Made by a program: the position numbers and the translations under genes. Below, piece by piece: positions 38,616-46,832 of a stretch of 64,000 bases of DNA. Below the pieces are notes generated by a model, which was not told the DNA's origin, searched no databases, and saw only the letters and a list, made by a program, of their open reading frames with translations. Numbering within the stretch: position 1 is the stretch's first letter; the number at the start of each line of letters is the position of its first letter. Origin of the DNA: Bacillus sp. FSL H8-0547 (GTDB taxonomy: Bacteria > Bacillota > Bacilli > Bacillales > Bacillaceae); assembly GCA_038002745.1 (NCBI GenBank), contig JBBODD010000001.1:4030001-4094000 (forward strand), written 5' to 3'.

Positions 38616-38652
38616 AAAGGGGGCTTTTCCCGTCAGGAAAAAGCCTCTTTAA
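38616..38652 (-). promoter_or_regulatory. Hairpin between rpsB and tsf
   Basis: AAAGAGGCTTTTTCC pairs with GGGAAAAGCCCCCTTT on the minus strand around a 4-base loop. It follows the rpsB terminator and leads the tsf part of the transcript. Confidence 0.5.
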
Positions 38653-38689
38653 AAAAGGTGATAAAAGGCATTCCCCTCTTATCACCTTT
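38650..38689 (-). terminator. Terminator-like hairpin after rpsB
   Basis: On the minus strand AAAGGTGATAA and TTATCACCTTTTTT form an 11-bp stem ending in a T-run, seven bases past the rpsB stop. It probably lowers the share of transcripts reaching tsf. Confidence 0.75.
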
Positions 38690-38695
38690 ACTTGA

Positions 38696-39475
<780 letters not shown>

Positions 39476-39504
39476 CTATGGCGTGTGTATTAACACCAAA
39501 AATT

Positions 39505-39533
39505 AATATATCATAATGAAAAATCATTCGCAA
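39505..39533 (-). promoter_or_regulatory. Sigma-A promoter of rpsB
   Basis: On the minus strand TTGCGA (39528-39533), a 17-base spacer and TATATT (39505-39510), about 110 bases before the rpsB start. I see no clear terminator between swrB and this promoter, so read-through from the fla/che operon is possible. Confidence 0.8.
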
Positions 39534-39544
39534 GCAAAATTCGA

Positions 39545-39994
39545 CTAGAATTGGCGGAATTTCAGCATAAGGGAGATTTCTGTTTTTCCTTTATCAAGCT
39601 TTTTTGCTATTTCTTCTATTGTATAGCCATTTTGATAAAGATTTAATACATACAGACGGAATTGATCCGACTGGTCTTTTTCATGAAGAGTTTCAGGAGC
39701 TTCCTCATGAGAAAGCTCTTTCTGCTGAACCCCTCCGCCGTCATGAGAATCTGCGGAACTTTCGCCCGTTATAAAAGAACGGTCAAGCGCAGCCAGAAGC
39801 TTTTCATTCTCTTCTCTCATCTCAAGCATGCAGGCGGCAAGCGCCTGTTCTGTTTCTTCAAGCATGGAGGCCTGCCTCTCTTCAGCCTGCAGCACATTTT
39901 TATAACGTAAAAATAAAAGTGCAATCAAATAAAGTGATGCAGCGTGCAGAATAAGGCTTAATGCCAGGAGTGCTGCTGTCATATACCGTTTCAC
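39545..39994 (-). CDS. swrB: SwrB-like membrane protein, last gene of the fla/che operon
   Basis: A 149-aa protein with an N-terminal membrane helix (about residues 5-28), a likely coiled-coil region (about 32-75), an acidic variable stretch and a C-terminal helix-turn-helix-like part (NLYQNGYTIEEIAKKLDKGKTEISLMLKFRQF). That layout and its position directly after sigD match B. subtilis SwrB (YlxL), which promotes assembly of the flagellar switch and export gate and supports swarming. Sequence conservation outside the C-terminus is low, so the call rests partly on position. Confidence 0.82.
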   Translation of the reverse strand: MKRYMTAALLALSLILHAASLYLIALLFLRYKNVLQAEERQASMLEETEQALAACMLEMREENEKLLAALDRSFITGESSADSHDGGGVQQKELSHEEAPETLHEKDQSDQFRLYVLNLYQNGYTIEEIAKKLDKGKTEISLMLKFRQF

Positions 39995-40034
39995 CTGACC
40001 TTTTTTTATATCGCCTGTTTACAAAAGCGGCCCG

Positions 40035-40802
40035 TCAAGGATTAATTTTTTCAAGAAGATGCTTCAGCTTAAACAGAGCTTTTGAATGAATCTGCGAAAT
40101 ACGTGATGTAGATAGACTTAAGACCTGCCCGATTTCAGTCAGCGTCAGTTCCTCTTTATAAAATAAGCTGATGACCTGCTGCTCTTTTTCTGTCAGATTG
40201 ACAATGACTTCTGCAAGCTGTCCGATCAGTTCGTCCTTTACCATTTTCTCTTCAGGCATTTCTGCTTTTTCGTCCCGGATGACGAATTTCTGATGGTCCT
40301 GTTCGTCATGTTCATGATTTTGATCATCAATAGAGAGAACATTGGCAAAGAAGCCTTCATTCATGATCGAAATGACTTCGTTTTCCGACATTTCAAGATC
40401 TGCGGCCACTTCTTTTGGTTGAACATTCCGCAAATATTTTTGTTCAAGCCGTTCAATGGCGGCATCCACTTTTTTTGCTTTTTCTCTTGAGCTGCGGGGC
40501 AGCCAGTCTTCTTTTCTCAGTCCGTCAAGGATCGCTCCTCTTATTCTGAAAGAAGCATACGTTTCAAATTTCAGGTCGCGTGTGTAGTCAAATTTTTCAA
40601 GAGCATCGTAGAGACCGACCATGCCTATGCTTTTTAAATCTTCTTTATTAACTGATTTGGGCAGGCTGACTGAAATGCGCTGTACATGATAGCTGACAAG
40701 GGGCAAATAGCGGTGAATCAGCGCATTGCAAGCTTCATGGTCACGGTAATGAATCCATTTATTCCAATATTCTTGTTCTTCGAGTTTTGCAGCTTGTTCC
40801 AT
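40035..40802 (-). CDS. sigD: RNA polymerase sigma factor SigD (sigma-28, FliA type)
   Basis: Sigma factor of 255 aa for late flagellar, chemotaxis and autolysin genes. Region 2 includes YDALEKFDYTRDLKFETYASFRIRGAILDGLRKEDWLPRSSREKAKK (about residues 65-112), region 3 EVAADLEMSENEVISIM (about 130-147), and region 4 LTEKEQQVISLFYKEELTLTEIGQVLSLSTSRISQIHSKALFKLKHLL (about 200-250). The start is ATG after GGGGAGAAAA. Its place near the end of the operon lets operon completion gate late gene expression, as shown in B. subtilis. An FlgM anti-sigma gene is not in the window. Confidence 0.97.
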   Translation of the reverse strand: MEQAAKLEEQEYWNKWIHYRDHEACNALIHRYLPLVSYHVQRISVSLPKSVNKEDLKSIGMVGLYDALEKFDYTRDLKFETYASFRIRGAILDGLRKEDWLPRSSREKAKKVDAAIERLEQKYLRNVQPKEVAADLEMSENEVISIMNEGFFANVLSIDDQNHEHDEQDHQKFVIRDEKAEMPEEKMVKDELIGQLAEVIVNLTEKEQQVISLFYKEELTLTEIGQVLSLSTSRISQIHSKALFKLKHLLEKINP

Positions 40803-40838
40803 TTTTCTCCCCTTCTGCTGTGATATTTCCGGTGTCTG

Positions 40839-41333
40839 TCAGATTGTTTTTGCAGATTGATTGACTGTGGAAATAGAAAGCTTTCCTGTTGCGGGATTAA
40901 ACTCGATCGTTCTCCCGCTGCTTCCCCCAGTATCCATGCTGATGACAGGAATTTTCATTGTATCCAGCTGCTTTAAAACAGCGGCCACATTCCTTGCTCC
41001 GATGTTGAGCATCCTCGAAGGCTGAAAAGGGAACATTTGCGCTCCGCCTGCAAGCTTTGCTTTCAAAGCACCCTTTCTGCACCCTCTTTCTGCCAGTTTA
41101 TCAGCCAGGTCCTTTACAGCTGTATCCGCATATTTGGAAGGATTGTAATCTCCTGTGCGGGACAAAGAGGAATCAGGCAGCATGATGTGCACGAGGCCGG
41201 CTGTTTTTTGTTCCTCGTCGAACAGCACAAGCCCTACACATGAGCCAAGTCCGGATGTTCTTATCAAATATGGCTGTGAAACGATGTTTTTTTCAGCAAT
41301 TCCAACCTTGATCATTCGCTCCTGTTTGTCCAT
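40839..41333 (-). CDS. cheD: Chemotaxis protein CheD (receptor deamidase)
   Basis: Deamidates glutamines on chemoreceptors and, in B. subtilis, also binds CheC to couple CheY-P level to receptor adaptation; 164 aa. The catalytic region has RTSGLGSCVGLVLFDEEQKTAGLVHIMLPDSS, with Cys, and the His in LVHIMLP. KLAGGAQMF and DTGGSSGRTIEFNPATG are conserved. I used the ATG at 41333 with GGAAG upstream; an in-frame ATG at 41348 adds five residues. It starts immediately after cheW: the cheC gene normally between them is missing. Confidence 0.93.
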   Translation of the reverse strand: MDKQERMIKVGIAEKNIVSQPYLIRTSGLGSCVGLVLFDEEQKTAGLVHIMLPDSSLSRTGDYNPSKYADTAVKDLADKLAERGCRKGALKAKLAGGAQMFPFQPSRMLNIGARNVAAVLKQLDTMKIPVISMDTGGSSGRTIEFNPATGKLSISTVNQSAKTI

Positions 41334-41354
41334 TCCAAAGGCTTCCATCGCGGA

Positions 41355-41828
41355 TTATGCAAGCTGAACATTCCGTTTGTTAATGGCAGGGGAATGTGAT
41401 GTGTCTGCTAAAACCTTATTCAGATCCAGAAGAATGATCAGGCGTTTGCCGGATTTTGCAACGCCGACAATGTATTCCGCCTCTTCTGCTCCTGCAACTT
41501 CAGGTGCAGGCTCACGCTCTTCAGGAGACAGATCAATGACATCATTTGCTGAATCGACGATAAAACCTACTTCATATGAATCAAGAGCCGCGACAATAAT
41601 CCGGCTGCTTTCAGACAATTCTTCCTGCACAAGCCCAAATCGCGTTCTCAGATCGATCACAGGAGTGACGATCCCCCTCAAGTTCATGACCCCTTTTACA
41701 AAAGAATCTGTTCCGGGCACACGCGTGATCGTCTGCATTTTTTCTATTGATCTCACTTTTCCGACAGCAATGCCGTATTCTTTGTTATTAAGCTGAAAAA
41801 CAATCATTTTCTCAAGCGTATCATTCAC
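41355..41828 (-). CDS. cheW: Chemotaxis coupling protein CheW
   Basis: Adaptor of 157 aa linking chemoreceptors to CheA. The fold's conserved parts are KMIVFQLNNKEYGIAVGKVRSIE (about residues 8-30), GVMNLRGIVTPVIDLRTRFGL (about 46-66) and RIIVAALDSYEVGFIVDSANDVIDL. The start is GTG after GAAGGGAGAG. It follows cheA and is directly followed by cheD. Confidence 0.96.
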   Translation of the reverse strand: MNDTLEKMIVFQLNNKEYGIAVGKVRSIEKMQTITRVPGTDSFVKGVMNLRGIVTPVIDLRTRFGLVQEELSESSRIIVAALDSYEVGFIVDSANDVIDLSPEEREPAPEVAGAEEAEYIVGVAKSGKRLIILLDLNKVLADTSHSPAINKRNVQLA

Positions 41829-41848
41829 GTTTCTTCTCTCCCTTCCGG

Positions 41849-43810
41849 CTATTTAATCAGGGCGTTGCAGTCGATAATAAGGGCTACTTGTCCGTCTCCT
41901 AAAATCGTAGCTCCTGATACAGCAAAAACAGAATTCAAGTAGTTTCCGAGGGGTTTGAGCACAATCTCCTGCTGGCCAATAAAAGAATCTACCATCAGAG
42001 CCGCCAGCCGGTCGCCTTTTTTGACAATGACAATCGCCAGGTGCGAGTCATCAAATGGGTCGCATGGGACCTCTAAGATTTCCTTCAGTGAAACAAGCGG
42101 AACAATTTTCCCCCTGTAATCGATGACTTTCTGATTGTGCGCGTTCAAGATTTCATCTCTTCTGATTACCGCTGTTTCAATAATAGAGGAAATCGGAATC
42201 GCAAATGTTTCGTTTGCAAGCTTCACAAGCAGCACGGAGATAATGGATAAAGTCAGCGGAAGCTGGATGGAAAACAGTGAGCCAAAGCCTTCCCTTGACT
42301 GAATGGTTATGCTGCCTCCAAGTGATTCAATCGTATTTTTGACAACATCAAGACCCACGCCTCTGCCTGAAACATCTGAAATGGTGCTGGCCGTAGAAAA
42401 TCCTGATGCAAACATGAAGTCATAAACCTGTTCATCAGACAAGTCTCCGCCCTCTCTTTCAGTGACAAGCCCGCGCTCTATTGCCTTTTTCAAGATCCTC
42501 TGCCTGCTTATGCCGGCCCCGTCATCTTCTATATCAATAAAGACATAATTACCGCTGTGATAGGCTTTTAAGGCGACGTTTCCTTCTTCAGGTTTACCGT
42601 TCATCCTCCGCTGTTCAGGTGTTTCAATCCCGTGATCAAGCGCATTTCTTAATAAATGGACGAGTGGATCGCCGATTTCATCAATGACTGTTCTGTCAAG
42701 TTCTGTTTCAGCGCCGGTAACGGACAAATGAATTTTTTTGTTCAGGTCCTTCGCCAGCTGGCGAACCATTCTCGGAAATCGATTAAAAACTGTTTCAACT
42801 GGCACCATTCTCATATTCAAAATAATGGTCTGCAAATCTCCGGAAATGCGGCTCATATGTTCCACAGTTTCATTGAGTTCGCTGTTTTTCAATTCTTTTG
42901 AAATCTGTTCAAGGCGGCCCCTGTCTATGACAAGCTCTTCAAACAGGTTCATCAGGCTGTCCAGTCTCTCAATGTTCACACGGATCGTCTTTGAACTTCC
43001 TGAAACCTTTGCAGCAGCCGTCTCAGCTTCTGCCTCGGACTCCGTTACAATCTCGGCGTCCTTTTCAATGAAGACGGACTGATCAAGTGCAAGCGGGCTG
43101 ATTTCGACTCTCTCAACCTCTGAAACTTTCATCATCTGCGACTGAATGTCTTCCGGCTGCTCTTTTGAAACGAAAATCAAACGGAATGTTGAATCGAACT
43201 TTTCCTCCTCAAGCATGTCCGCTGCCGGAACAGATTTAATGATCTCGCCAAGTTTTTCACCAAGCTCAAAAATCATGAAAACCCTTGCTGCTTTTAAAAG
43301 ACAGTCCTCTCTAAGAAAAACAGTAATTTCGTAAGGCTGATACCCCTGCTCTGCCCCCTGTTGGATAACGGTGCGTTCAAAATCATCAAGGATCATCGTT
43401 TCGGACGGAACAGGAACCACAGCCTGGTCTTCAGCGCCTTCGAGCTTTTTAAACGTTTCAATCATTTGGAGCACGTCTTTTTTTCCGTTTCCTCCGCCTG
43501 CAATGGAAAGAACCATTTCTTCCAGTAGGTCAACAGCTTCAAATGCGGCATCAAGAACAGCAGGCTGAACAGACAGTTTTCCGTGACGGATCGCATCAAG
43601 CACATTTTCCATATGGTGAGTCAGGTTTGCAAGGTCCGTATAACCCATTGTTGCACTCATGCCTTTTAACGTGTGTGCTGACCTGAAAATTTCACTTACA
43701 ATCGCTGAATCTTCAGGGTTTTTCTCAAGTTCCAGGAGCTTTTGACTGCAGGACTGCAGATGCTCTTTGCTTTCTTCAATAAAGACATCTAAATATTGAT
43801 TCATATCCAT
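41849..43810 (-). CDS. cheA: Chemotaxis sensor histidine kinase CheA
   Basis: Receptor-controlled kinase of 653 aa that phosphorylates CheY and CheB. P1 (Hpt) has IFRSAHTLKGMSATMG with the phosphorylated His46. P2-like CheY/CheB-binding region at about 155-240, P3 dimerisation about 280-345 (RLDSLMNLFEELVIDRGRLEQI), P4 ATPase about 350-515 (LVHLLRNALDHGIE as N box, FIDIEDDGAGISRQRI as G1, GRGVGLDVVKNTIESLGG as G2) and P5 CheW-like about 520-650. The start is ATG with GGGGAGTAAG upstream. It lies between cheB and cheW. Confidence 0.97.
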   Translation of the reverse strand: MDMNQYLDVFIEESKEHLQSCSQKLLELEKNPEDSAIVSEIFRSAHTLKGMSATMGYTDLANLTHHMENVLDAIRHGKLSVQPAVLDAAFEAVDLLEEMVLSIAGGGNGKKDVLQMIETFKKLEGAEDQAVVPVPSETMILDDFERTVIQQGAEQGYQPYEITVFLREDCLLKAARVFMIFELGEKLGEIIKSVPAADMLEEEKFDSTFRLIFVSKEQPEDIQSQMMKVSEVERVEISPLALDQSVFIEKDAEIVTESEAEAETAAAKVSGSSKTIRVNIERLDSLMNLFEELVIDRGRLEQISKELKNSELNETVEHMSRISGDLQTIILNMRMVPVETVFNRFPRMVRQLAKDLNKKIHLSVTGAETELDRTVIDEIGDPLVHLLRNALDHGIETPEQRRMNGKPEEGNVALKAYHSGNYVFIDIEDDGAGISRQRILKKAIERGLVTEREGGDLSDEQVYDFMFASGFSTASTISDVSGRGVGLDVVKNTIESLGGSITIQSREGFGSLFSIQLPLTLSIISVLLVKLANETFAIPISSIIETAVIRRDEILNAHNQKVIDYRGKIVPLVSLKEILEVPCDPFDDSHLAIVIVKKGDRLAALMVDSFIGQQEIVLKPLGNYLNSVFAVSGATILGDGQVALIIDCNALIK

Positions 43811-43847
43811 TTTGACTTACTCCCCTTAGACTGCAAATATTTCCGGC

Positions 43848-44894
43848 TTATGATTGAACTGATTTAAGAATCGCATCAGCAATATCTTCCAGATGTTCAA
43901 CTGCATCAACTGCATTCGTCTCAACTGCCATTTTGGGCATTCCGAATACAACGGATGTTTTTTCGGATTCTGATATGGCATGAAGGGATCCGGATTGTTT
44001 TAATTTTTTCAGTCCTTCGGATCCGTCTGAACCCATGCCTGTCATGATCACAGCTATTTTGTGGACATTTTTGATCCGGCTGAGCGATTCAAACAATACA
44101 TCAACAGAAGGTCTGTGAGCCGTATTAAGGCTTTCCTTGGTAAGCCTGATCACAAGCCCGGACATTGATTCTTCCACTTTCATGTGAGTTCCTCCCGGTG
44201 CGAGGTAGGCTGTGGCCTTTTTGACAAGTTCCCCGTCTTCTGCCTCTTTGACAGTAAGATGCGATAACGTATCAAGCCGCGCTGCAAGCGAAGCGGTAAA
44301 ACCCTCCGGCATATGCTGCACAACAAAAACAGGTGCGTTCAAATCCCCCGGAAGCTTCGGCAGAACCTGCTGCAGCGCTCTTGGTCCTCCTGTTGATGTG
44401 CCAATGCAGATGACTTTCCTGCTGCTGTTCAGCCTGGACGTTTTCCTTTCGTTAAAAGGTCTGTTCCTTCCGCCAACAGTGATGGTTTCCATTTTCAGCT
44501 GGCCAGCCATCTCAACCTTTCGGATCAGGTCGTCCTTTACTTTATGCAGATCAAGTGAGATTGCCCCGGAAGGCTTCGGTATAAAATCAACCGCTCCCAT
44601 TTGAAGAGATTGAATCGTGAGATCCGCTCCCCGCTGCGTCATGCCTGAAAACATGATAACCGGCTTTGGCGTGCCCTCCATGATTCGCTTCAGTGTCTGA
44701 AGCCCGTCCATACCGGGCATCTCTATATCCAGCGTCACCACGTCCGGATTCAGCGCCTTCACTTTTTCGAGGGCATCCTCTCCGTTTCTTGCTGTGCCGG
44801 CAGCATAGCACGTACCGCTTTCATTCAGGAAACCGGCAATCAGTTTCCGCATAAATGCAGAATCATCCACAACTAGAACAGACGTTTTATTCAT
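43848..44894 (-). CDS. cheB: Protein-glutamate methylesterase CheB
   Basis: Response-regulator methylesterase of 348 aa that removes methyl groups from chemoreceptors. The receiver domain shows VLVVDDSAFMRKL (about residues 6-18) and VVTLDIEMPGMDGL with phospho-Asp56. The C-terminal esterase has ICIGTSTGGPRALQQVL (about 160-178, nucleophile Ser), FVVQHMPEGFTASLA with the catalytic His, and VIMTGMGSDGSEGL with the catalytic Asp (about 290-303). Its ATG directly follows the flhG stop, after GGGGAGGCGGAG, so translation is coupled. Confidence 0.96.
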   Translation of the reverse strand: MNKTSVLVVDDSAFMRKLIAGFLNESGTCYAAGTARNGEDALEKVKALNPDVVTLDIEMPGMDGLQTLKRIMEGTPKPVIMFSGMTQRGADLTIQSLQMGAVDFIPKPSGAISLDLHKVKDDLIRKVEMAGQLKMETITVGGRNRPFNERKTSRLNSSRKVICIGTSTGGPRALQQVLPKLPGDLNAPVFVVQHMPEGFTASLAARLDTLSHLTVKEAEDGELVKKATAYLAPGGTHMKVEESMSGLVIRLTKESLNTAHRPSVDVLFESLSRIKNVHKIAVIMTGMGSDGSEGLKKLKQSGSLHAISESEKTSVVFGMPKMAVETNAVDAVEHLEDIADAILKSVQS

Positions 44895-45758
44895 TTAATC
44901 TCCGCCTCCCCTGAAGAGCTGTGACACTCTGGAAAAAAATGATGTTTTTTGAGGCGGTGCCTCTGAAGCGGGTGCAGAGACCATGCTGTCAGCAATCCGG
45001 CAAATACCGCGCGAAGCCGGGCATTTAGGAAACAGGATGCTGAATGGCACCTGCCTTTTTACGGCTTCTGATACGAGTGCATCCTGGGGCATCCAGCCGG
45101 CAAAAGATACCTCCCTGTCAAGAAAACGGGTGACAGCCGACTGCATTCTGGCAAATGTTAATTGGGCTGTTTTTTCGTCATCGGCTTTATTGACAACAAT
45201 GGAAACAGGTATGGATTTTTCATGGAAACTTATGACCTTGATCGCTGAGTAAGCATCTGTTATCGCAGTCGGCTCAGGTGTCGTCACAACCGCCAGCTCA
45301 TCAGCACTCATGGCAAACTTTAAACTGTCAGATGTCATTCCTGCACCAAGATCAAGTAGCAGATAATCGTACGTGCAAAATGCCTGGTCAAGCTCTTGTG
45401 AAAAGGCCGAAAGCTGCATGTCATTAAGGGAAACCACATGCGAAAGTCCTGTACCTCCTGAAATGTAGTCAAAACCCGCACTGCTTTTGCAGATGATCTC
45501 ACTCAGCTTCTTTTCTCCCTGAAAAAAATCAATCATGGAATGTCTGCTGGATTCCCCAATCAAGAGATCGATGTTCCCGTAACCGATATCAAGATCTAAA
45601 ATGAGCGCCCGCTTTCCCCGTCCGCAAAGCTGTGCTGCAAGATTTACGGTGAAGCCCGATTTTCCGACTCCTCCTTTTCCACTCAGCACGGCAATTGCTT
45701 TGGCGGTTTTGTTTTCTGTCTTAAATATCTGTCTTCTTAACTGCTCTGCCTGATCCAT
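44895..45758 (-). CDS. flhG: Flagellar number/placement ATPase FlhG (YlxH, MinD-like)
   Basis: P-loop ATPase of the ParA/MinD class, 287 aa, which with FlhF sets where and how many flagella form and delivers FliM/FliY to the C-ring in related species. The deviant Walker A motif is SGKGGVGKS (residues 26-34), followed by LDLDIGYGNIDLL (about 55-67) and LLLDLGAGMTSDSL (about 130-143). The N-terminal MDQAEQLRRQIF is like the FlhF-activating motif with the conserved DQA-LR. A C-terminal amphipathic stretch (FFSRVSQLFRGG) could bind membrane. Three bases separate it from flhF. Confidence 0.94.
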   Translation of the reverse strand: MDQAEQLRRQIFKTENKTAKAIAVLSGKGGVGKSGFTVNLAAQLCGRGKRALILDLDIGYGNIDLLIGESSRHSMIDFFQGEKKLSEIICKSSAGFDYISGGTGLSHVVSLNDMQLSAFSQELDQAFCTYDYLLLDLGAGMTSDSLKFAMSADELAVVTTPEPTAITDAYSAIKVISFHEKSIPVSIVVNKADDEKTAQLTFARMQSAVTRFLDREVSFAGWMPQDALVSEAVKRQVPFSILFPKCPASRGICRIADSMVSAPASEAPPQKTSFFSRVSQLFRGGGD

Positions 45759-45761
45759 TTT

Positions 45762-46832
45762 CTACCTCATAATCTCCTCTGCCATCATTTTTGCGGAAGC
45801 CGGCATGATGTCATCAGGAACGTTCTGGCCATTAGAAAAGTATGAAACGCCAAGCCCGGCAAACTGAACGAAATCATAAAGTGAACCTTTAGCAGCTGTT
45901 TCATCAATCTTTGTAAAGATCAGCTTTTCCGGATTCATTGCACTGAAATTCATGTAGATCTCCTGCATGTCGCTGTACTTGGAAGCAGCGGAGAGCACAA
46001 GATAGGTTTCTGTGTCATCATTTGCTCCAAGCAGATCCTTTAATTCATGAACGAACAATTTGTTCCTGTAGTTTCTTCCGGCTGTATCAATAAATACGGC
46101 ATCCATTTCAGCAAAAGCTTCTTTTGCTTCCTTTACATCTTCAGGGGTATAGCAGACTTTGAGCGGAGCATTTAAAATACCTGCATAGGTCCTGATCTGG
46201 TCAATCGCTGCAATTCTGTATGTATCAGTTGTGATAAAGGCAATTTTTTTCTTTTCTTTTAACATGCTTTCAGCTGCAAGCTTTGCGAGCGTTGTAGTTT
46301 TCCCCACACCAGTAGGACCGGCGGCTAAAATATATTTTTTCTCATGAGAAATCCCATTAAAAGGGAAGGCGGCCAGTTTCTCAGCCATGATTTCTGATGC
46401 TTTTTGCACCCAGTCCTGCAAGGACCGTTCCCCTTCCATTTCTCTGAGTTCAGAGAGAATGTCTGCTCTCCCCTGCACTTCCTTTTCTGCCAGAAGCCGT
46501 TCAAGCTCTTTCAGCTCTTGAGGCAGATTGACCGCTTCTTCTTGTTCACGGAGCGATTTTACAAGACTCTTAACTTCTCTCATTTCGCTCAGCAGAGAGG
46601 TTTCTGAAAAGACTTCCTGAGGCGGCTCCTTCTTTGGTGCCGGCATTGTCCTGAAGACAGGATCCGGATCATGCCCTGCGATGACTTCAACCTTTTTTTT
46701 GGCAAAGAAACCGAGTATTCCTCCTTTATAAACATGCTTGGAGCTTAAAATAACAGCATCCTTGCCAAGATCGTTTTTAATTTGCTGCATCGCTTCCTGC
46801 ATATTTGCAGCAAGAAATTTTTTCACCTTCAT
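45762..46832 (-). CDS. flhF: Flagellar biosynthesis GTPase FlhF (SRP-type)
   Basis: SRP-like GTPase of 356 aa that directs basal-body placement. The N-terminal B domain (about residues 1-75; KKFLAANMQEAMQQIKNDLGKDAVILSSKHV) is followed by the N domain and the G domain: AAGPTGVGKTTTLAKLAAE (about 167-186), ITTDTYRIAAIDQIRTYA (about 196-213), VFIDTAGRNYRNK (about 246-258) and LIFTKIDETAAKGS (about 305-318). The start overlaps the flhA stop by four bases. It is directly followed by its partner flhG. Confidence 0.96.
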   Translation of the reverse strand: MKVKKFLAANMQEAMQQIKNDLGKDAVILSSKHVYKGGILGFFAKKKVEVIAGHDPDPVFRTMPAPKKEPPQEVFSETSLLSEMREVKSLVKSLREQEEAVNLPQELKELERLLAEKEVQGRADILSELREMEGERSLQDWVQKASEIMAEKLAAFPFNGISHEKKYILAAGPTGVGKTTTLAKLAAESMLKEKKKIAFITTDTYRIAAIDQIRTYAGILNAPLKVCYTPEDVKEAKEAFAEMDAVFIDTAGRNYRNKLFVHELKDLLGANDDTETYLVLSAASKYSDMQEIYMNFSAMNPEKLIFTKIDETAAKGSLYDFVQFAGLGVSYFSNGQNVPDDIMPASAKMMAEEIMR

